A DNA stretch of 64,000 nt from NCBI RefSeq assembly GCF_013386825.1, contig NZ_JACARC010000010.1:62001-126000 (forward strand). The letters run 5' to 3'. The notes under the pieces were generated by a model, which had not been told where the DNA came from, made no database searches, and saw only the letters and a program-made list of their open reading frames with translations. Source of the DNA: Pseudomonas sp. IPO3778. Its GTDB lineage: Bacteria > Pseudomonadota > Gammaproteobacteria > Pseudomonadales > Pseudomonadaceae. The position numbers and the translations under genes were made by a program. This document shows positions 43,614 to 53,146 of the stretch, piece by piece (the stretch's first letter is position 1; the number at the start of each line of letters is the position of its first letter).

Positions 43614-44363
43614 GTGCCGACTCCGCCCGCCAAGTCTTCACTGGCTGCCCACATGGACGAAAGTCCGGCGCCCTTGTACGCCCGCGTCAAACAGATGATC
43701 AGCCAGCAGATTCTCAACGGCAACTGGCCGCCCCATTATCGCGTGCCGTCGGAAAGTGAGCTGGTCAACCAACTGGGCTTCAGCCGCATGACCATCAACC
43801 GCGCCCTGCGTGAGTTGACCGCCGAAGGCCTGCTGGTGCGCATGCAGGGCGTGGGCACGTTTGTCGCCGAGCCCAAGAGCCAGTCGGCCCTGTTTGAAGT
43901 GCACAACATTGCCGATGAGATCGCCTCCCGCGGCCATCGCCACACCTGCAAGGTCATCACCCTCGGTGAAGAAGCCGCCGGTTCCGAGCGCGCCGTTGCC
44001 CTGGAAATGCGCGAAGGCGGGCGGGTGTTCCACTCGCTGATCGTGCACTACGAAAACGACATTCCGGTGCAAATCGAAGACCGTTTCGTCAACGCCCTGG
44101 TGGCGCCGGAATACCTGCAGCAGGATTTCACCCAGCAAACCCCTTATGCCTACCTCAACCAGGTGGCACCGCTGACCGAAGGCGAGCACGTGGTGGAGGC
44201 GATCCTGGCCGACGCCGATGAATGCAAGCTGCTGCAAATCGAAACCAGCGAGCCCTGCCTGCTGATTCGCCGCCGCACCTGGTCTGGCCGCCAGCCGGTC
44301 ACGGCCGCACGATTGATCCACCCCGGTTCCCGTCATAGCCTGGAAGGACGTTTCAGTAAATGA
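43614..44363 (+). CDS. hutC: HutC, GntR-family repressor of histidine utilisation
   Basis: A 249-residue repressor. N-terminal winged helix (PLYARVKQMISQQILNGNW, PSESELVNQLGFSRMTINRALREL) and C-terminal UTRA ligand domain; urocanate is the inducer in related species. I start at GTG 43614 (MPTPPAKSSL) with AAGGA six bases before it; the frame extends upstream through the operator but without family sequence. It overlaps hutD by 4 bases. Confidence 0.95.
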   Translation: MPTPPAKSSLAAHMDESPAPLYARVKQMISQQILNGNWPPHYRVPSESELVNQLGFSRMTINRALRELTAEGLLVRMQGVGTFVAEPKSQSALFEVHNIADEIASRGHRHTCKVITLGEEAAGSERAVALEMREGGRVFHSLIVHYENDIPVQIEDRFVNALVAPEYLQQDFTQQTPYAYLNQVAPLTEGEHVVEAILADADECKLLQIETSEPCLLIRRRTWSGRQPVTAARLIHPGSRHSLEGRFSK

Positions 44364-44917
44364 GTTCGATGAAAGTCTGGCGTGCCACCGATTACATCCG
44401 CATGCCGTGGAAAAACGGCGGCGGCAGCACTGAAGAAATCACCCGTGATGCAGGCGAGGGCCTGGACGGTTTCGGCTGGCGCCTGTCGATTGCCGATATC
44501 GCCGAGTCGGGCGGGTTCTCAAGCTTTGCCGGGTACCAGCGCATCATCACGGTGCTGCAAGGCTCGGGCATGGTGCTGACGGTGGATGGCGAAGAGCAGC
44601 GCGGGTTGTTACCGCTGCAGCCATTCCCGTTCAAGGGTGACAGCCAGGTGTCCTGTCGGTTGATCGGCGGGCCGATTCGCGATTTCAACCTGATCTATTC
44701 GCCGCAGCGCTATCAGGCGCGGTTGCAGTGGATGGATGGTACGCAGCGTTTCTTCAGTGCGGCGCACACCGTACTGGTGTTCAGCGTGGCCGATGAAGTG
44801 AAGGTGTTGGGTGAAAGGCTGAACCGTCATGATTGCCTGCAAGTGGACGGTAATACCGGCTTGCTGGACGTATCCATCACCGGCCGCTGCTGCGTCATCG
44901 AGCTGACTGCACACTAA
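44360..44917 (+). CDS. hutD: HutD family protein
   Basis: A 185-residue cupin-like protein with the conserved opening MPWKNGGGSTEEI and WRLSIADIAESGGFSSFAGYQR, and later FPFKGD and GGPIRDFNLI. In P. fluorescens HutD is thought to act as a governor that limits hut expression, perhaps by binding formylglutamate. Its ATG overlaps the hutC stop (ATGA). A second ATG three codons in is possible. A REPIN follows directly and separates hutCD from the hutU operon. Confidence 0.93.
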   Translation: MSSMKVWRATDYIRMPWKNGGGSTEEITRDAGEGLDGFGWRLSIADIAESGGFSSFAGYQRIITVLQGSGMVLTVDGEEQRGLLPLQPFPFKGDSQVSCRLIGGPIRDFNLIYSPQRYQARLQWMDGTQRFFSAAHTVLVFSVADEVKVLGERLNRHDCLQVDGNTGLLDVSITGRCCVIELTAH

Positions 44918-44921
44918 ATCC

Positions 44922-45008
44922 CTGTAGGAGCGAGCTTGCTCGCGAAGGTATTCCAGGCGCATTGCTGCATTGAATGTACGTTTTTCGCGAGCAAGCTCGC
45001 TCCTACAG
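44922..45008. repeat. REPIN, near-identical to the inverted copy at 54694-54778
   Basis: Perfect arms TGTAGGAGCGAGCTTGCTCGCGA/TCGCGAGCAAGCTCGCTCCTACA. The spacer (GAAGGTATTCCAGGCGCAT and on) is shared with the REPIN 9.7 kb away with only about five differences. Confidence 0.93.
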
Positions 45009-45200
45009 AAACTGTTTCCACTTCCCGCACCAACTTGTTACCGAACGCCCCAGCATGGCGCAAAACCCTGCCTTGGTAACGAGCCTCCCTCGAAGTAAAA
45101 CATCGCTGTAAGAAATTTCATCAGAGCGTGAAGCCTTATTTTCCAAGGCTTCCACACCCCTGCGCAAAAAATCTTCAACCCTCCTCAACAAAGTTGGCCG
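45003..45200 (-). pseudogene. Possible gene fragment cut by a REPIN
   Basis: An open frame reads VEDFLRRGVEALENKASRSD, then ISYSDVLLRGRLVTKAGFCA, and runs into the REPIN, stopping at a TAG inside it. The segment resembles the N-terminal part of a small pseudomonad DNA-binding-type protein I have seen but cannot name. No credible start is visible because the 5' part merges with the hutU promoter. A chance open frame is the alternative. Confidence 0.3.
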
Positions 45201-45210
45201 CTTGATTGCA
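45195..45210 (+). promoter_or_regulatory. Sigma54 promoter of the hutU operon
   Basis: TGGCCGCTTGATTGCA: GG and GC are exactly ten bases apart and the -12 block TTGCA is a perfect match; the -24 block deviates at one position. The predicted start is at 45221. In P. fluorescens SBW25 the hutU promoter is known to depend on RpoN with CbrB or NtrC. Confidence 0.8.
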
Positions 45211-45214
45211 TATG

Positions 45215-45228
45215 CTTGTATGTACAAG
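45215..45228. promoter_or_regulatory. HutC operator over the hutU start point
   Basis: CTTGTATGTACAAG is a 14-base dyad containing TGTA-N2-TACA. It covers about -6 to +8 of the predicted sigma54 start, so bound HutC would block initiation. Confidence 0.85.
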
Positions 45229-45307
45229 TAAAGATGTGTGCGTAAGAGTCCATGGACATCCTCTTCGCACCAATCATGTTCGCGCATTGATCGTTGAGGA
45301 ATTTTTT

Positions 45308-46978
45308 GTGACCAAGCCTACCAAGTACCGTGACGTTGAAATCCGTGCCGCACGCGGCAACACGCTGACCGCCAAAAGCTGGCTGACTGAAGCGCCGCTG
45401 CGCATGCTGATGAACAACCTCGATCCGCAGGTTGCCGAAAACCCGAAAGAGTTGGTGGTGTACGGCGGTATCGGCCGTGCAGCGCGTAACTGGGAATGCT
45501 ACGACCAGATCGTCGAAAGCCTGACCCACCTCAATGACGACGAAACCTTGCTGGTGCAATCCGGCAAACCCGTGGGCGTGTTCAAGACCCACAGCAACGC
45601 CCCGCGCGTGTTGATCGCCAACTCCAACCTGGTGCCGCACTGGGCGAGCTGGGAACACTTCAACGAACTGGATGCCAAGGGCCTGGCCATGTACGGCCAG
45701 ATGACCGCCGGTAGCTGGATCTACATCGGCAGCCAGGGCATCGTCCAGGGCACCTACGAAACCTTCGTCGAAGCCGGCCGCCAGCACTACAACGATGACC
45801 TCAAGGGCCGTTGGGTCCTGACCGCCGGGCTCGGCGGCATGGGCGGCGCCCAACCGCTGGCCGCCACCCTGGCCGGCGCTTGCTCGCTGAACATCGAATG
45901 CCAGCAGGTCAGCATCGACTTCCGCTTGAGCAGCCGCTACGTCGACGAGCAAGCCACCGACCTCGACGACGCCCTGGCCCGCATCGACAAGTACACCAAG
46001 GAAGGCCGCGCGATCTCCATCGCCCTGCTGGGCAACGCGGCTGAAATCCTGCCGGAACTGGTCAAGCGTGGCGTGCGCCCGGACATGGTCACCGACCAGA
46101 CCAGCGCCCACGACCCGCTCAACGGCTACCTGCCCGCCGGCTGGACCTGGGACGAATACCGCGCCCGCGCCAAGACCGAACCGGCCGCCGTGATCAAGGC
46201 CGCCAAACAGTCCATGGCCGTGCACGTCAAAGCCATGCTTGAGTTCCAGAAGCAAGGCATCCCGACCTTCGACTACGGCAACAACATCCGCCAGATGGCC
46301 CAGGAAGAAGGCGTGGAAAACGCCTTCGACTTCCCGGGTTTCGTACCGGCTTATATCCGTCCGTTGTTCTGCCGCGGCATCGGCCCGTTCCGTTGGGCTG
46401 CACTGTCGGGCGACCCGCAGGACATCTACAAGACCGACGCCAAAGTCAAAGAGCTGATCCCGGACGACGCCCACCTGCACAACTGGCTGGACATGGCCCG
46501 CGAGCGCATCAGCTTCCAGGGGCTGCCGGCCCGTATCTGCTGGGTGGGCCTGGGTCAGCGCGCCAAGCTCGGCCTGGCGTTCAACGAAATGGTGCGCAGC
46601 GGCGAGCTGTCGGCACCGGTTGTGATCGGCCGCGACCACCTGGACTCCGGCTCGGTGGCCAGCCCCAACCGTGAAACCGAATCGATGCAGGACGGTTCCG
46701 ATGCCGTGTCCGACTGGCCACTGCTCAACGCTTTGCTCAACACCGCCAGCGGCGCGACCTGGGTCTCGTTGCACCACGGCGGCGGCGTCGGCATGGGGTT
46801 CTCCCAGCACTCCGGCATGGTGATTGTCTGCGACGGCACCGACGAAGCGGCTGAGCGCATCGCTCGCGTGCTGCACAACGACCCGGCCACCGGCGTGATG
46901 CGTCATGCCGATGCGGGTTACCAGATCGCGATCGACTGTGCCAAAGAGCAGGGCCTCAATCTCCCGATGATCAAATAA
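45308..46978 (+). CDS. hutU: HutU, urocanate hydratase
   Basis: A 556-residue NAD+-dependent enzyme that hydrates urocanate to imidazolone propionate. [33 protein letters not shown] (NAD site), [11 protein letters not shown] and the C-terminal [19 protein letters not shown] are typical. The start is GTG ([12 protein letters not shown]) with GAGGA about eight bases before it; frames further upstream cross the operator. First gene of the hutU transcript. Confidence 0.97.
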   Translation: MTKPTKYRDVEIRAARGNTLTAKSWLTEAPLRMLMNNLDPQVAENPKELVVYGGIGRAARNWECYDQIVESLTHLNDDETLLVQSGKPVGVFKTHSNAPRVLIANSNLVPHWASWEHFNELDAKGLAMYGQMTAGSWIYIGSQGIVQGTYETFVEAGRQHYNDDLKGRWVLTAGLGGMGGAQPLAATLAGACSLNIECQQVSIDFRLSSRYVDEQATDLDDALARIDKYTKEGRAISIALLGNAAEILPELVKRGVRPDMVTDQTSAHDPLNGYLPAGWTWDEYRARAKTEPAAVIKAAKQSMAVHVKAMLEFQKQGIPTFDYGNNIRQMAQEEGVENAFDFPGFVPAYIRPLFCRGIGPFRWAALSGDPQDIYKTDAKVKELIPDDAHLHNWLDMARERISFQGLPARICWVGLGQRAKLGLAFNEMVRSGELSAPVVIGRDHLDSGSVASPNRETESMQDGSDAVSDWPLLNALLNTASGATWVSLHHGGGVGMGFSQHSGMVIVCDGTDEAAERIARVLHNDPATGVMRHADAGYQIAIDCAKEQGLNLPMIK

Positions 46979-46993
46979 AGACCGGCTCGGTTG

Positions 46994-47083
46994 TTGTGGG
47001 AGCCGGGCTTGCCCGCGATGCAGGCGACTCGGTTTGTCAGTAAGACCGAGGTGATGCCATCGCAGGCAAGCCAGCTCCCACAG
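46994..47083. repeat. Hybrid REP doublet (REPIN) between hutU and the permease gene
   Basis: TTGTGGGAGCCGGGCTTGCCCGCGATG faces the inverted CATCGCAGGCAAGCCAGCTCCCACA; the arms are of slightly different subtypes. It lies inside the presumed hut operon and might reduce distal expression or protect the hutU mRNA. Confidence 0.88.
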
Positions 47084-47128
47084 AAGAGCAATCCACATAC
47101 AGAACAATCCATCAGAGGTTGAACATAA

Positions 47129-48586
47129 ATGGCTGTCAAAGACGCTCGTGCAAGCACCACCCCGTTGATCGAAAGGCGTTCGATCGACTACATCCCGGAA
47201 GCGGAAAGACACGGCCGTCTATTAAGTCAGTTCACCCTGTGGCTGGGTGCCAACCTGCAAATCACTGCGATTGTCACCGGGGCCCTGGCCGTGGTGCTGG
47301 GCGGTGATGTGTTCTGGTCGTTGATCGGTCTGTTGATCGGTCAACTGCTGGGCGGCGGCGTCATGGCGCTGCACGCCGCCCAGGGCCCGCAGCTTGGCTT
47401 GCCGCAAATGATCTCCAGCCGTGTGCAGTTTGGCGTGTATGGCGCGGTGATCCCGCTGGTGCTGGTGTGCCTGATGTACATCGGGTTTTCCGCCAGCGGT
47501 TCATTGCTGGCAGGGCAGGCGGTGGCGCAGTTGCTCCACGTTGAAGACTGGGTCGGCATCGTGCTGTTCGCGGCGCTGATCATGGTCTTCACAATATTCG
47601 GCTACCGCGTCATCCACGGCATTGGCCGGGTGGCCAGCGTGCTGGGGGTGGTGGCTTTCATCTACCTGTTCTACAAGCTGCTGGCGGGTAACGACGTCGG
47701 TGCGTTGCTGGGTAACAAGCATTTTTCCCTCAGCAGTTTCCTGCTGGCGATTTCCCTGTCGGCGTCCTGGCAGATTGCGTTCGGTCCATATGTCGCGGAC
47801 TACTCGCGGTACTTGCCGCGCAGCACGCCGGCGTCGAAAACCTTCTGGGCCGTGGGCCTCGGTTCGGTGATCGGCGCACAGGCTTCGATGGTGTTCGGGG
47901 TGTTTGCTGCGGCCCTGGCCGGTTCCCAATTCGCTCACCACGAAGTGTCGTTTATCGTTGGCCTGGGCGGCACCGGGATCGTCGCGGCGCTGCTGTATTT
48001 CAGCATCGCCTTCGGCAAGGTCACCGTGACCACCCTGAATGCCTACGGCAGCTTCATGTCGATCGCGACGATCATCAGTGGCTTCCGTGGCAGCCGCCAT
48101 ATCGGCAGTGGCACGCGGCTGCTGTACATCTTCGTGATGGTGTCGATTGCCGCCGGGCTGGCGTTGCTGGGCAAGGATTCGTTCCTCAAGGATTTCTCCG
48201 CGTTCATCCTGTTCCTGCTGGCGTTTTTCACGCCCTGGAGCGCGATTAACCTGGTGGACTTCTACTGCATCACCAAAGAACGCTACGACATCCCGGCACT
48301 GTCCAATCCCGAAGGTCGTTACGGCCGCTGGAACCTGATGGGCATCAGCATCTACGTGTTTGGCGTGTTGATCCAGATGCCGTTCATCTCCACGCACTTC
48401 TACACCGGGCCACTGGTTGCCAGCCTCGGCGACACCGATATTTCCTGGATCATCGGCCTGGTGGTGCCGGCTGCGCTTTACTACTGGGCCGCCAAAAAAT
48501 GGCACAGCGCAATACCTGAACGACTGATCCTGCCGGTAGAGCAGGGCGCTGCACCAACGACAAACGGGCTGGCTGCACAAGCCTGA
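47129..48586 (+). CDS. NCS1 (purine-cytosine permease family) transporter, probable urocanate permease HutTu
   Basis: A 485-residue, twelve-helix NCS1 transporter: RSIDYIPEAERHGRLLSQFTLWLGANL at the N-terminus, then GPQLGLPQMISSRVQFGVYG and SASWQIAFGPYVADYSRYLP, the CodB/NCS1 hallmarks. Cytosine is the family's best-known substrate, but directly behind hutU the likely cargo is urocanate, as shown for HutTu at this position in P. fluorescens. AGAGG lies ten bases before the ATG. Confidence 0.88.
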   Translation: MAVKDARASTTPLIERRSIDYIPEAERHGRLLSQFTLWLGANLQITAIVTGALAVVLGGDVFWSLIGLLIGQLLGGGVMALHAAQGPQLGLPQMISSRVQFGVYGAVIPLVLVCLMYIGFSASGSLLAGQAVAQLLHVEDWVGIVLFAALIMVFTIFGYRVIHGIGRVASVLGVVAFIYLFYKLLAGNDVGALLGNKHFSLSSFLLAISLSASWQIAFGPYVADYSRYLPRSTPASKTFWAVGLGSVIGAQASMVFGVFAAALAGSQFAHHEVSFIVGLGGTGIVAALLYFSIAFGKVTVTTLNAYGSFMSIATIISGFRGSRHIGSGTRLLYIFVMVSIAAGLALLGKDSFLKDFSAFILFLLAFFTPWSAINLVDFYCITKERYDIPALSNPEGRYGRWNLMGISIYVFGVLIQMPFISTHFYTGPLVASLGDTDISWIIGLVVPAALYYWAAKKWHSAIPERLILPVEQGAAPTTNGLAAQA

Positions 48587-48655
48587 TGGGACGTGGACAG
48601 GGCAGGATGCCTACTGACTGCCGTAATCCATTTCAAGATTGGGAGCGTCACAACA

Positions 48656-49621
48656 ATGAAAATGAATAAGACCCTGCTGGGCACTTTGTTCTCTGCAGGC
48701 TTGCTGGCTTCTGCTGGCGCTCAGGCGGCGGGTTGGTGCGAATCCGGCAAGCCGGTGAAGTTCGCCGGCCTGAACTGGGAAAGCGGCATGTTGCTCACCG
48801 ACATCCTGCAAACCGTGCTGGAAAAAGGCTACGACTGCAAAACCGACAGCCTGCCGGGCAACTCCATCACCATGGAAAACGCCCTGAGCAGCAATGACAT
48901 CCAGGTGTTCGCCGAGGAGTGGGTAGGCCGCAGCGAAGTCTGGAACAAGGCCGAGAAGGCCGGCAAAGTCATCGGTGTCGGCGCGCCGGTGGTGGGCGCC
49001 GTCGAAGGCTGGTACGTGCCGCGTTATGTGATCGAAGGCGACGCCAAGCGCAAGCTGGAACCCAAGGCGCCGGACCTGAAAACCATCGCCGACCTGGCCA
49101 AGTATTCCGCGGTGTTCAAAGACCAGGAAGAACCCTCCAAAGGCCGTTTCTATAACTGCCCGGCCGGCTGGACCTGCGAGCTGGATAACAGCGAGATGCT
49201 GAAAAGCTATGGCCTGGAAAGCACCTACACCAACTTCCGCCCAGGCACCGGCCCGGCGCTGGATGCGGCGGTGCTGTCGAGCTACAAGCGCGGCGAGCCG
49301 ATCCTGTTCTACTACTGGTCGCCAACGCCGTTGATGGGCCAGGTCGACCTGGTGAAGCTGGAAGAAAAACCCGGCGTGGATAAAAGCGTGACCATCAAGG
49401 TCGGCGTGTCCAAGGTATTCGACGAACAAGCACCGGAGCTGGTGGCCGTGCTGGAGAAGGTCAACTTGCCAATTGACCTGCTTAACCAGAACCTGGGCCG
49501 CATGGCGAAAGAGCGAATTGATTCTTCAAAACTGGCGAAAATTTTCCTCAAGGAACATCCTGAAGTCTGGCACGCCTGGGTGAGCGACGACGCAGCCAAG
49601 AAAATCGACGCGGCCTTGTAG
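48656..49621 (+). CDS. hutX: HutX, periplasmic binding protein of the hut ABC transporter
   Basis: A 321-residue exported protein (signal KTLLGTLFSAGLLASAGAQA) of the OpuAC/ProX betaine-binding family: PVKFAGLNWESGMLLTDIL, then EEWVGRSEVW and GEPILFYYWSPTPLMGQVDLV. With HutW and HutV it forms an importer; in P. fluorescens this system carries histidine. The start ATG (MKMNKTLLG) has GGGAG upstream. Confidence 0.92.
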   Translation: MKMNKTLLGTLFSAGLLASAGAQAAGWCESGKPVKFAGLNWESGMLLTDILQTVLEKGYDCKTDSLPGNSITMENALSSNDIQVFAEEWVGRSEVWNKAEKAGKVIGVGAPVVGAVEGWYVPRYVIEGDAKRKLEPKAPDLKTIADLAKYSAVFKDQEEPSKGRFYNCPAGWTCELDNSEMLKSYGLESTYTNFRPGTGPALDAAVLSSYKRGEPILFYYWSPTPLMGQVDLVKLEEKPGVDKSVTIKVGVSKVFDEQAPELVAVLEKVNLPIDLLNQNLGRMAKERIDSSKLAKIFLKEHPEVWHAWVSDDAAKKIDAAL

Positions 49622-49692
49622 GTTGAGCGTTTCCGGTTGCCCTCACCGGCAACCGGACGCCCGGCCACAACCCACTGGATCGAGAGCACATT

Positions 49693-50544
49693 ATGTTTCC
49701 TGAGAGTTTTACGTTTTCCATCGCCGACTGGGTCAATGGTTGGGTTGATTCACTGGTGACCAACTACGGCGATGTGTTCCGGCACATCTCCGACACCCTG
49801 TTGTGGGCCATCGTCAACCTGGAAGGCGTGCTGCGCGCGGCGCCCTGGTGGTTGATGCTGGCGATTGTCGGCGGCATCGCCTGGCACGCCACACGCAAGG
49901 TGGTCACCACGGCGGTGATTGTCGGTTTGCTGTTCCTGGTGGGCGCCGTTGGCCTGTGGGACAAGCTGATGCAAACCCTGGCGCTGATGATGGTGGCCAC
50001 GGTGATCTCGGTGCTGATCGGCATTCCCCTGGGGATTCTGTCGGCCCGCAGCAATCGCCTGCGCTCGGTATTGATGCCGCTGCTGGACATCATGCAAACC
50101 ATGCCCAGCTTCGTGTACCTGATCCCGGTGTTGATGCTGTTTGGCCTGGGCAAGGTCCCGGCGATTTTCGCCACGGTGATCTACGCCGCGCCGCCCCTGA
50201 TTCGCCTGACCGACCTGGGCATTCGCCAGGTAGACGGTGAGGTCATGGAAGCGATCAACGCCTTCGGTGCCAACCGCTGGCAGCAACTGTTCGGCGTGCA
50301 ACTGCCGCTGGCCCTGCCGAGCATCATGGCCGGGATCAACCAGACCACCATGATGGCCCTGTCGATGGTGGTGATCGCCTCGATGATCGGCGCCCGTGGC
50401 TTGGGTGAAGACGTGTTGGTTGGTATCCAGACGCTTAACGTCGGGCGCGGCCTTGAAGCCGGCCTGGCGATTGTGATTCTCGCAGTGGTCATCGACCGCA
50501 TTACCCAGGCCTATGGTCGTCCACGGCATGAGGCGAGCAAATGA
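49693..50544 (+). CDS. hutW: HutW, ABC transporter permease
   Basis: A 283-residue ProW-like permease with about six membrane helices. The EAA loop [30 protein letters not shown] (about 193-222) contacts the ATPase. A GAGAGCACATT stretch precedes the ATG without a strong ribosome site. It overlaps hutV by 4 bases. Confidence 0.93.
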   Translation: MFPESFTFSIADWVNGWVDSLVTNYGDVFRHISDTLLWAIVNLEGVLRAAPWWLMLAIVGGIAWHATRKVVTTAVIVGLLFLVGAVGLWDKLMQTLALMMVATVISVLIGIPLGILSARSNRLRSVLMPLLDIMQTMPSFVYLIPVLMLFGLGKVPAIFATVIYAAPPLIRLTDLGIRQVDGEVMEAINAFGANRWQQLFGVQLPLALPSIMAGINQTTMMALSMVVIASMIGARGLGEDVLVGIQTLNVGRGLEAGLAIVILAVVIDRITQAYGRPRHEASK

Positions 50545-51365
50545 CTACCGTCAGCAAGATTGAAGTCAAAAACGTATTCAAGATTTTCGGCAACCGTTCC
50601 AAGGAAGCACTGGCGCTGATCGGCCAGGGCAAGACCAAGGACCAGGTACTGGCCGACACCGGTTGCGTGGTGGGTGTTAACGACCTGTCCCTGAGCATCG
50701 GCACCGGCGAGATCTTCGTGATCATGGGCCTGTCGGGTTCCGGCAAGTCGACCCTGGTGCGCCACTTCAACCGCCTGATCGACCCCACCAGCGGCGCGAT
50801 CCTGGTGGACGGCGAAGACATCCTGCAACTGGACATGGAAGCCCTGCGCCAATTCCGTCGGCACAAGATCAGCATGGTGTTCCAGAGCTTCGGCCTGCTG
50901 CCCCACAAGAGCGTGGTGGACAACGTCGCCTACGGCCTGAAAGTGCGTGGCGAGACCAAGCTAGTGTGCACCGAGCGTGCGCTGCACTGGATCGAAACCG
51001 TAGGCCTCAAAGGCTACGAAAACAAATACCCGCACCAGCTGTCCGGCGGCATGCGCCAACGGGTGGGCCTGGCCCGCGCCCTGGCGGCCGACACCGACAT
51101 CATCCTGATGGACGAAGCGTTCAGCGCCCTCGACCCGCTGATTCGCGCCGAGATGCAAGACCAGTTGCTGGAACTGCAAAAGACCCTGCACAAGACCATC
51201 GTCTTCATCACCCACGACCTCGACGAGGCCGTGCGCATCGGCAACCGCATTGCGATTCTCAAGGACGGCAAGCTGATCCAGGTCGGCACCCCCCGGGAAA
51301 TCCTGCATTCGCCGGCGGATGAATACGTGGACCGGTTTGTTCAGCGGCGGGCTGCCGTGGTCTGA
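50541..51365 (+). CDS. hutV: HutV, ABC transporter ATPase
   Basis: A 274-residue ProV-like ATPase without the C-terminal CBS domains of ProV. Walker [10 protein letters not shown] (63-71), Q-loop [13 protein letters not shown], signature [15 protein letters not shown], Walker [14 protein letters not shown] and the H-loop [10 protein letters not shown] are all present. It overlaps hutW (ATGA). Confidence 0.95.
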   Translation: MTTVSKIEVKNVFKIFGNRSKEALALIGQGKTKDQVLADTGCVVGVNDLSLSIGTGEIFVIMGLSGSGKSTLVRHFNRLIDPTSGAILVDGEDILQLDMEALRQFRRHKISMVFQSFGLLPHKSVVDNVAYGLKVRGETKLVCTERALHWIETVGLKGYENKYPHQLSGGMRQRVGLARALAADTDIILMDEAFSALDPLIRAEMQDQLLELQKTLHKTIVFITHDLDEAVRIGNRIAILKDGKLIQVGTPREILHSPADEYVDRFVQRRAAVV

Positions 51366-51394
51366 CCTGCGATTTGTGGTGAGTTGGCTGGCGC

Positions 51395-51462
51395 TATCGC
51401 AGGCAAGCCAGCTCCCACAGTTGAAATGCATTCCCCCTGTGGGAGCTGGCTTGCCTGCGATG
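51395..51462. repeat. REP doublet (REPIN) with reversed arms between hutV and the ammonia-lyase genes
   Basis: ATCGCAGGCAAGCCAGCTCCCACAG is followed after about 17 bases by its inversion CTGTGGGAGCTGGCTTGCCTGCGAT; the GTGGG ends face inward. Confidence 0.92.
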
Positions 51463-51502
51463 CGGCCGGTGAAGCTGCACAAGAATTGGAGAAGGTACAA
51501 AG

Positions 51503-53026
51503 ATGTCCCAGGCTGAAAAAATCATCATCGCCGACGCCCCGATGCGTTGGCAGGACGTGGTCGCCGTGGCCCGCCACGGCGCGGTCCTCGAGCTCTCGGG
51601 CCACGCCTGGGCGCGTATCGACAATGCCCAGGCCATCGTCCAGCGCATCGTCACCAGTGGCGAGCGCGCCTATGGCGTCAACACCGGCCTGGGTGCCCTG
51701 TGCAACGTGTCGCTCAAGGGCGAGCAACTGAGCCGGCTGTCGCGCAACACCCTGCTTAGCCACGCCTGCGGCGTCGGCCCGGCGCTGAGCGATGAGCAAA
51801 CCCGCGCGATCATTTGCGCAGCGATCATCAACTACAGCCACGGCAAATCCGGGCTGCACCCGCAGGTGGTGCACTCGCTGCTGGCGCTGCTCAACCACGG
51901 CATCACCCCGCAAGTACCATCCCAGGGCTCGGTGGGCTATTTGACCCACATGGCCCACATCAGCATCGCCTTGCTCGGTGTCGGCAATGTCAGCTACCGG
52001 GGCCGCATCGTCCCGGCGCACCAGGCCCTGGCCGAAGAAGGTTTGCAGGTGGTGGTGCTGGGAGCAAAAGATGGCCTGTGCCTGGTCAACGGCACGCCGT
52101 GCATGACCGGCCTCAGCTGCCTGGCGCTGGACGATGCACACCGTTTGCTGCAATGGGCCGACGTGATTGGCGCCATGAGCTTCGAAGGCCAGCGCGGGCA
52201 GATCGATGCCTTCGACGAAGAGATCATCGCCCTCAAGCCGCACCCGGGCATGCAGCAAGTGGGCATCAACCTGCGGGCGTTGCTCGATGGCAGTGAAGTG
52301 ATCGCCAGCAGCAAAGGCATTCGCACCCAGGACGCCCTGAGCATCCGTTCGATTCCCCAGGTGCACGGCGCCGCTCGCGATCAACTGGAGCACGCCACCC
52401 GGCAGATCGAAACCGAACTCAACGGCGCCACCGATAACCCGCTGGTGCTCGGTACGCCGGACAACTACCGCGTGGTCTCCCAGGCCAACCCGCACGGGCA
52501 GTCCGTGGCGCTGGCGGCAGACATGCTGGCGATTGCCATGGCTGAAATCGGCTCCATCGCCGAGCGCCGCCTGGACCGCCTGATCAACCCCCACGTCAGT
52601 GGCCTGCCGGCGTTCCTGGTGAGCAACCCCGGGGTTAATTCCGGGATGATGATCGTGCAGTACGTCGCCGCCTCGTTGTGCGGGCAAAACCGCCAGCTGG
52701 CGCAACCGGCCGTGCTGGATAACTTCGTCACCTCCGGCCTGCAGGAAGATCACCTGAGCATGGGCACCAACGCGGCGCTGAAGCTGCATTCGGTGCTGGA
52801 AAACGTCACCCAGATCCTCGCCATCGAGTACCTGCTGGCGGCCCAGGCGTTCGAGTTCCTGCAGGAACAGCGCTTCGGTGCCGGCACCGACACCGCCTGG
52901 CGGTTGCTGCGCGAACATGTCCCGGCCTACGACCAGGACCGCTGGCTGGCGCCGGACATTGCGGCCACTGCGGCGCTGCTCAAAGACACCGACTTGCTGC
53001 AACACACGTTACCGAATTTGCACTGA
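51503..53026 (+). CDS. hutH1: Histidine ammonia-lyase paralogue lacking the MIO-forming Ala-Ser-Gly
   Basis: A 507-residue member of the HAL/PAL/TAL fold. Tyr57 (AYGVNTGLG), LSHACGVG, LVNGTP and the QEDHLSMG glutamate are kept. Where lyases have [14 protein letters not shown] this protein reads GSVGYLTHMAH (142-152), so the Ala-Ser-Gly triad that cyclises to MIO is absent. The catalytic Tyr of the QDPYSLR motif is Leu (QDALSIR). Normal lyase chemistry is therefore unlikely. SBW25 has a similar non-essential first hutH; the numbering follows my memory of that locus. AGAAGGTA before the ATG is a fair ribosome site. Confidence 0.88.
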   Translation: MSQAEKIIIADAPMRWQDVVAVARHGAVLELSGHAWARIDNAQAIVQRIVTSGERAYGVNTGLGALCNVSLKGEQLSRLSRNTLLSHACGVGPALSDEQTRAIICAAIINYSHGKSGLHPQVVHSLLALLNHGITPQVPSQGSVGYLTHMAHISIALLGVGNVSYRGRIVPAHQALAEEGLQVVVLGAKDGLCLVNGTPCMTGLSCLALDDAHRLLQWADVIGAMSFEGQRGQIDAFDEEIIALKPHPGMQQVGINLRALLDGSEVIASSKGIRTQDALSIRSIPQVHGAARDQLEHATRQIETELNGATDNPLVLGTPDNYRVVSQANPHGQSVALAADMLAIAMAEIGSIAERRLDRLINPHVSGLPAFLVSNPGVNSGMMIVQYVAASLCGQNRQLAQPAVLDNFVTSGLQEDHLSMGTNAALKLHSVLENVTQILAIEYLLAAQAFEFLQEQRFGAGTDTAWRLLREHVPAYDQDRWLAPDIAATAALLKDTDLLQHTLPNLH

Positions 53027-53146
53027 CCTTTTTCCAACAATAACCAGCGTGCCAAGCCGGCTGATCCTCTAAAAGAGCGCAGCGGCGGATAACGGAAGCA
53101 TCCGGAGCGACTGGTAGTTAACAACACTCTCAAAAGGAGCATGAAT

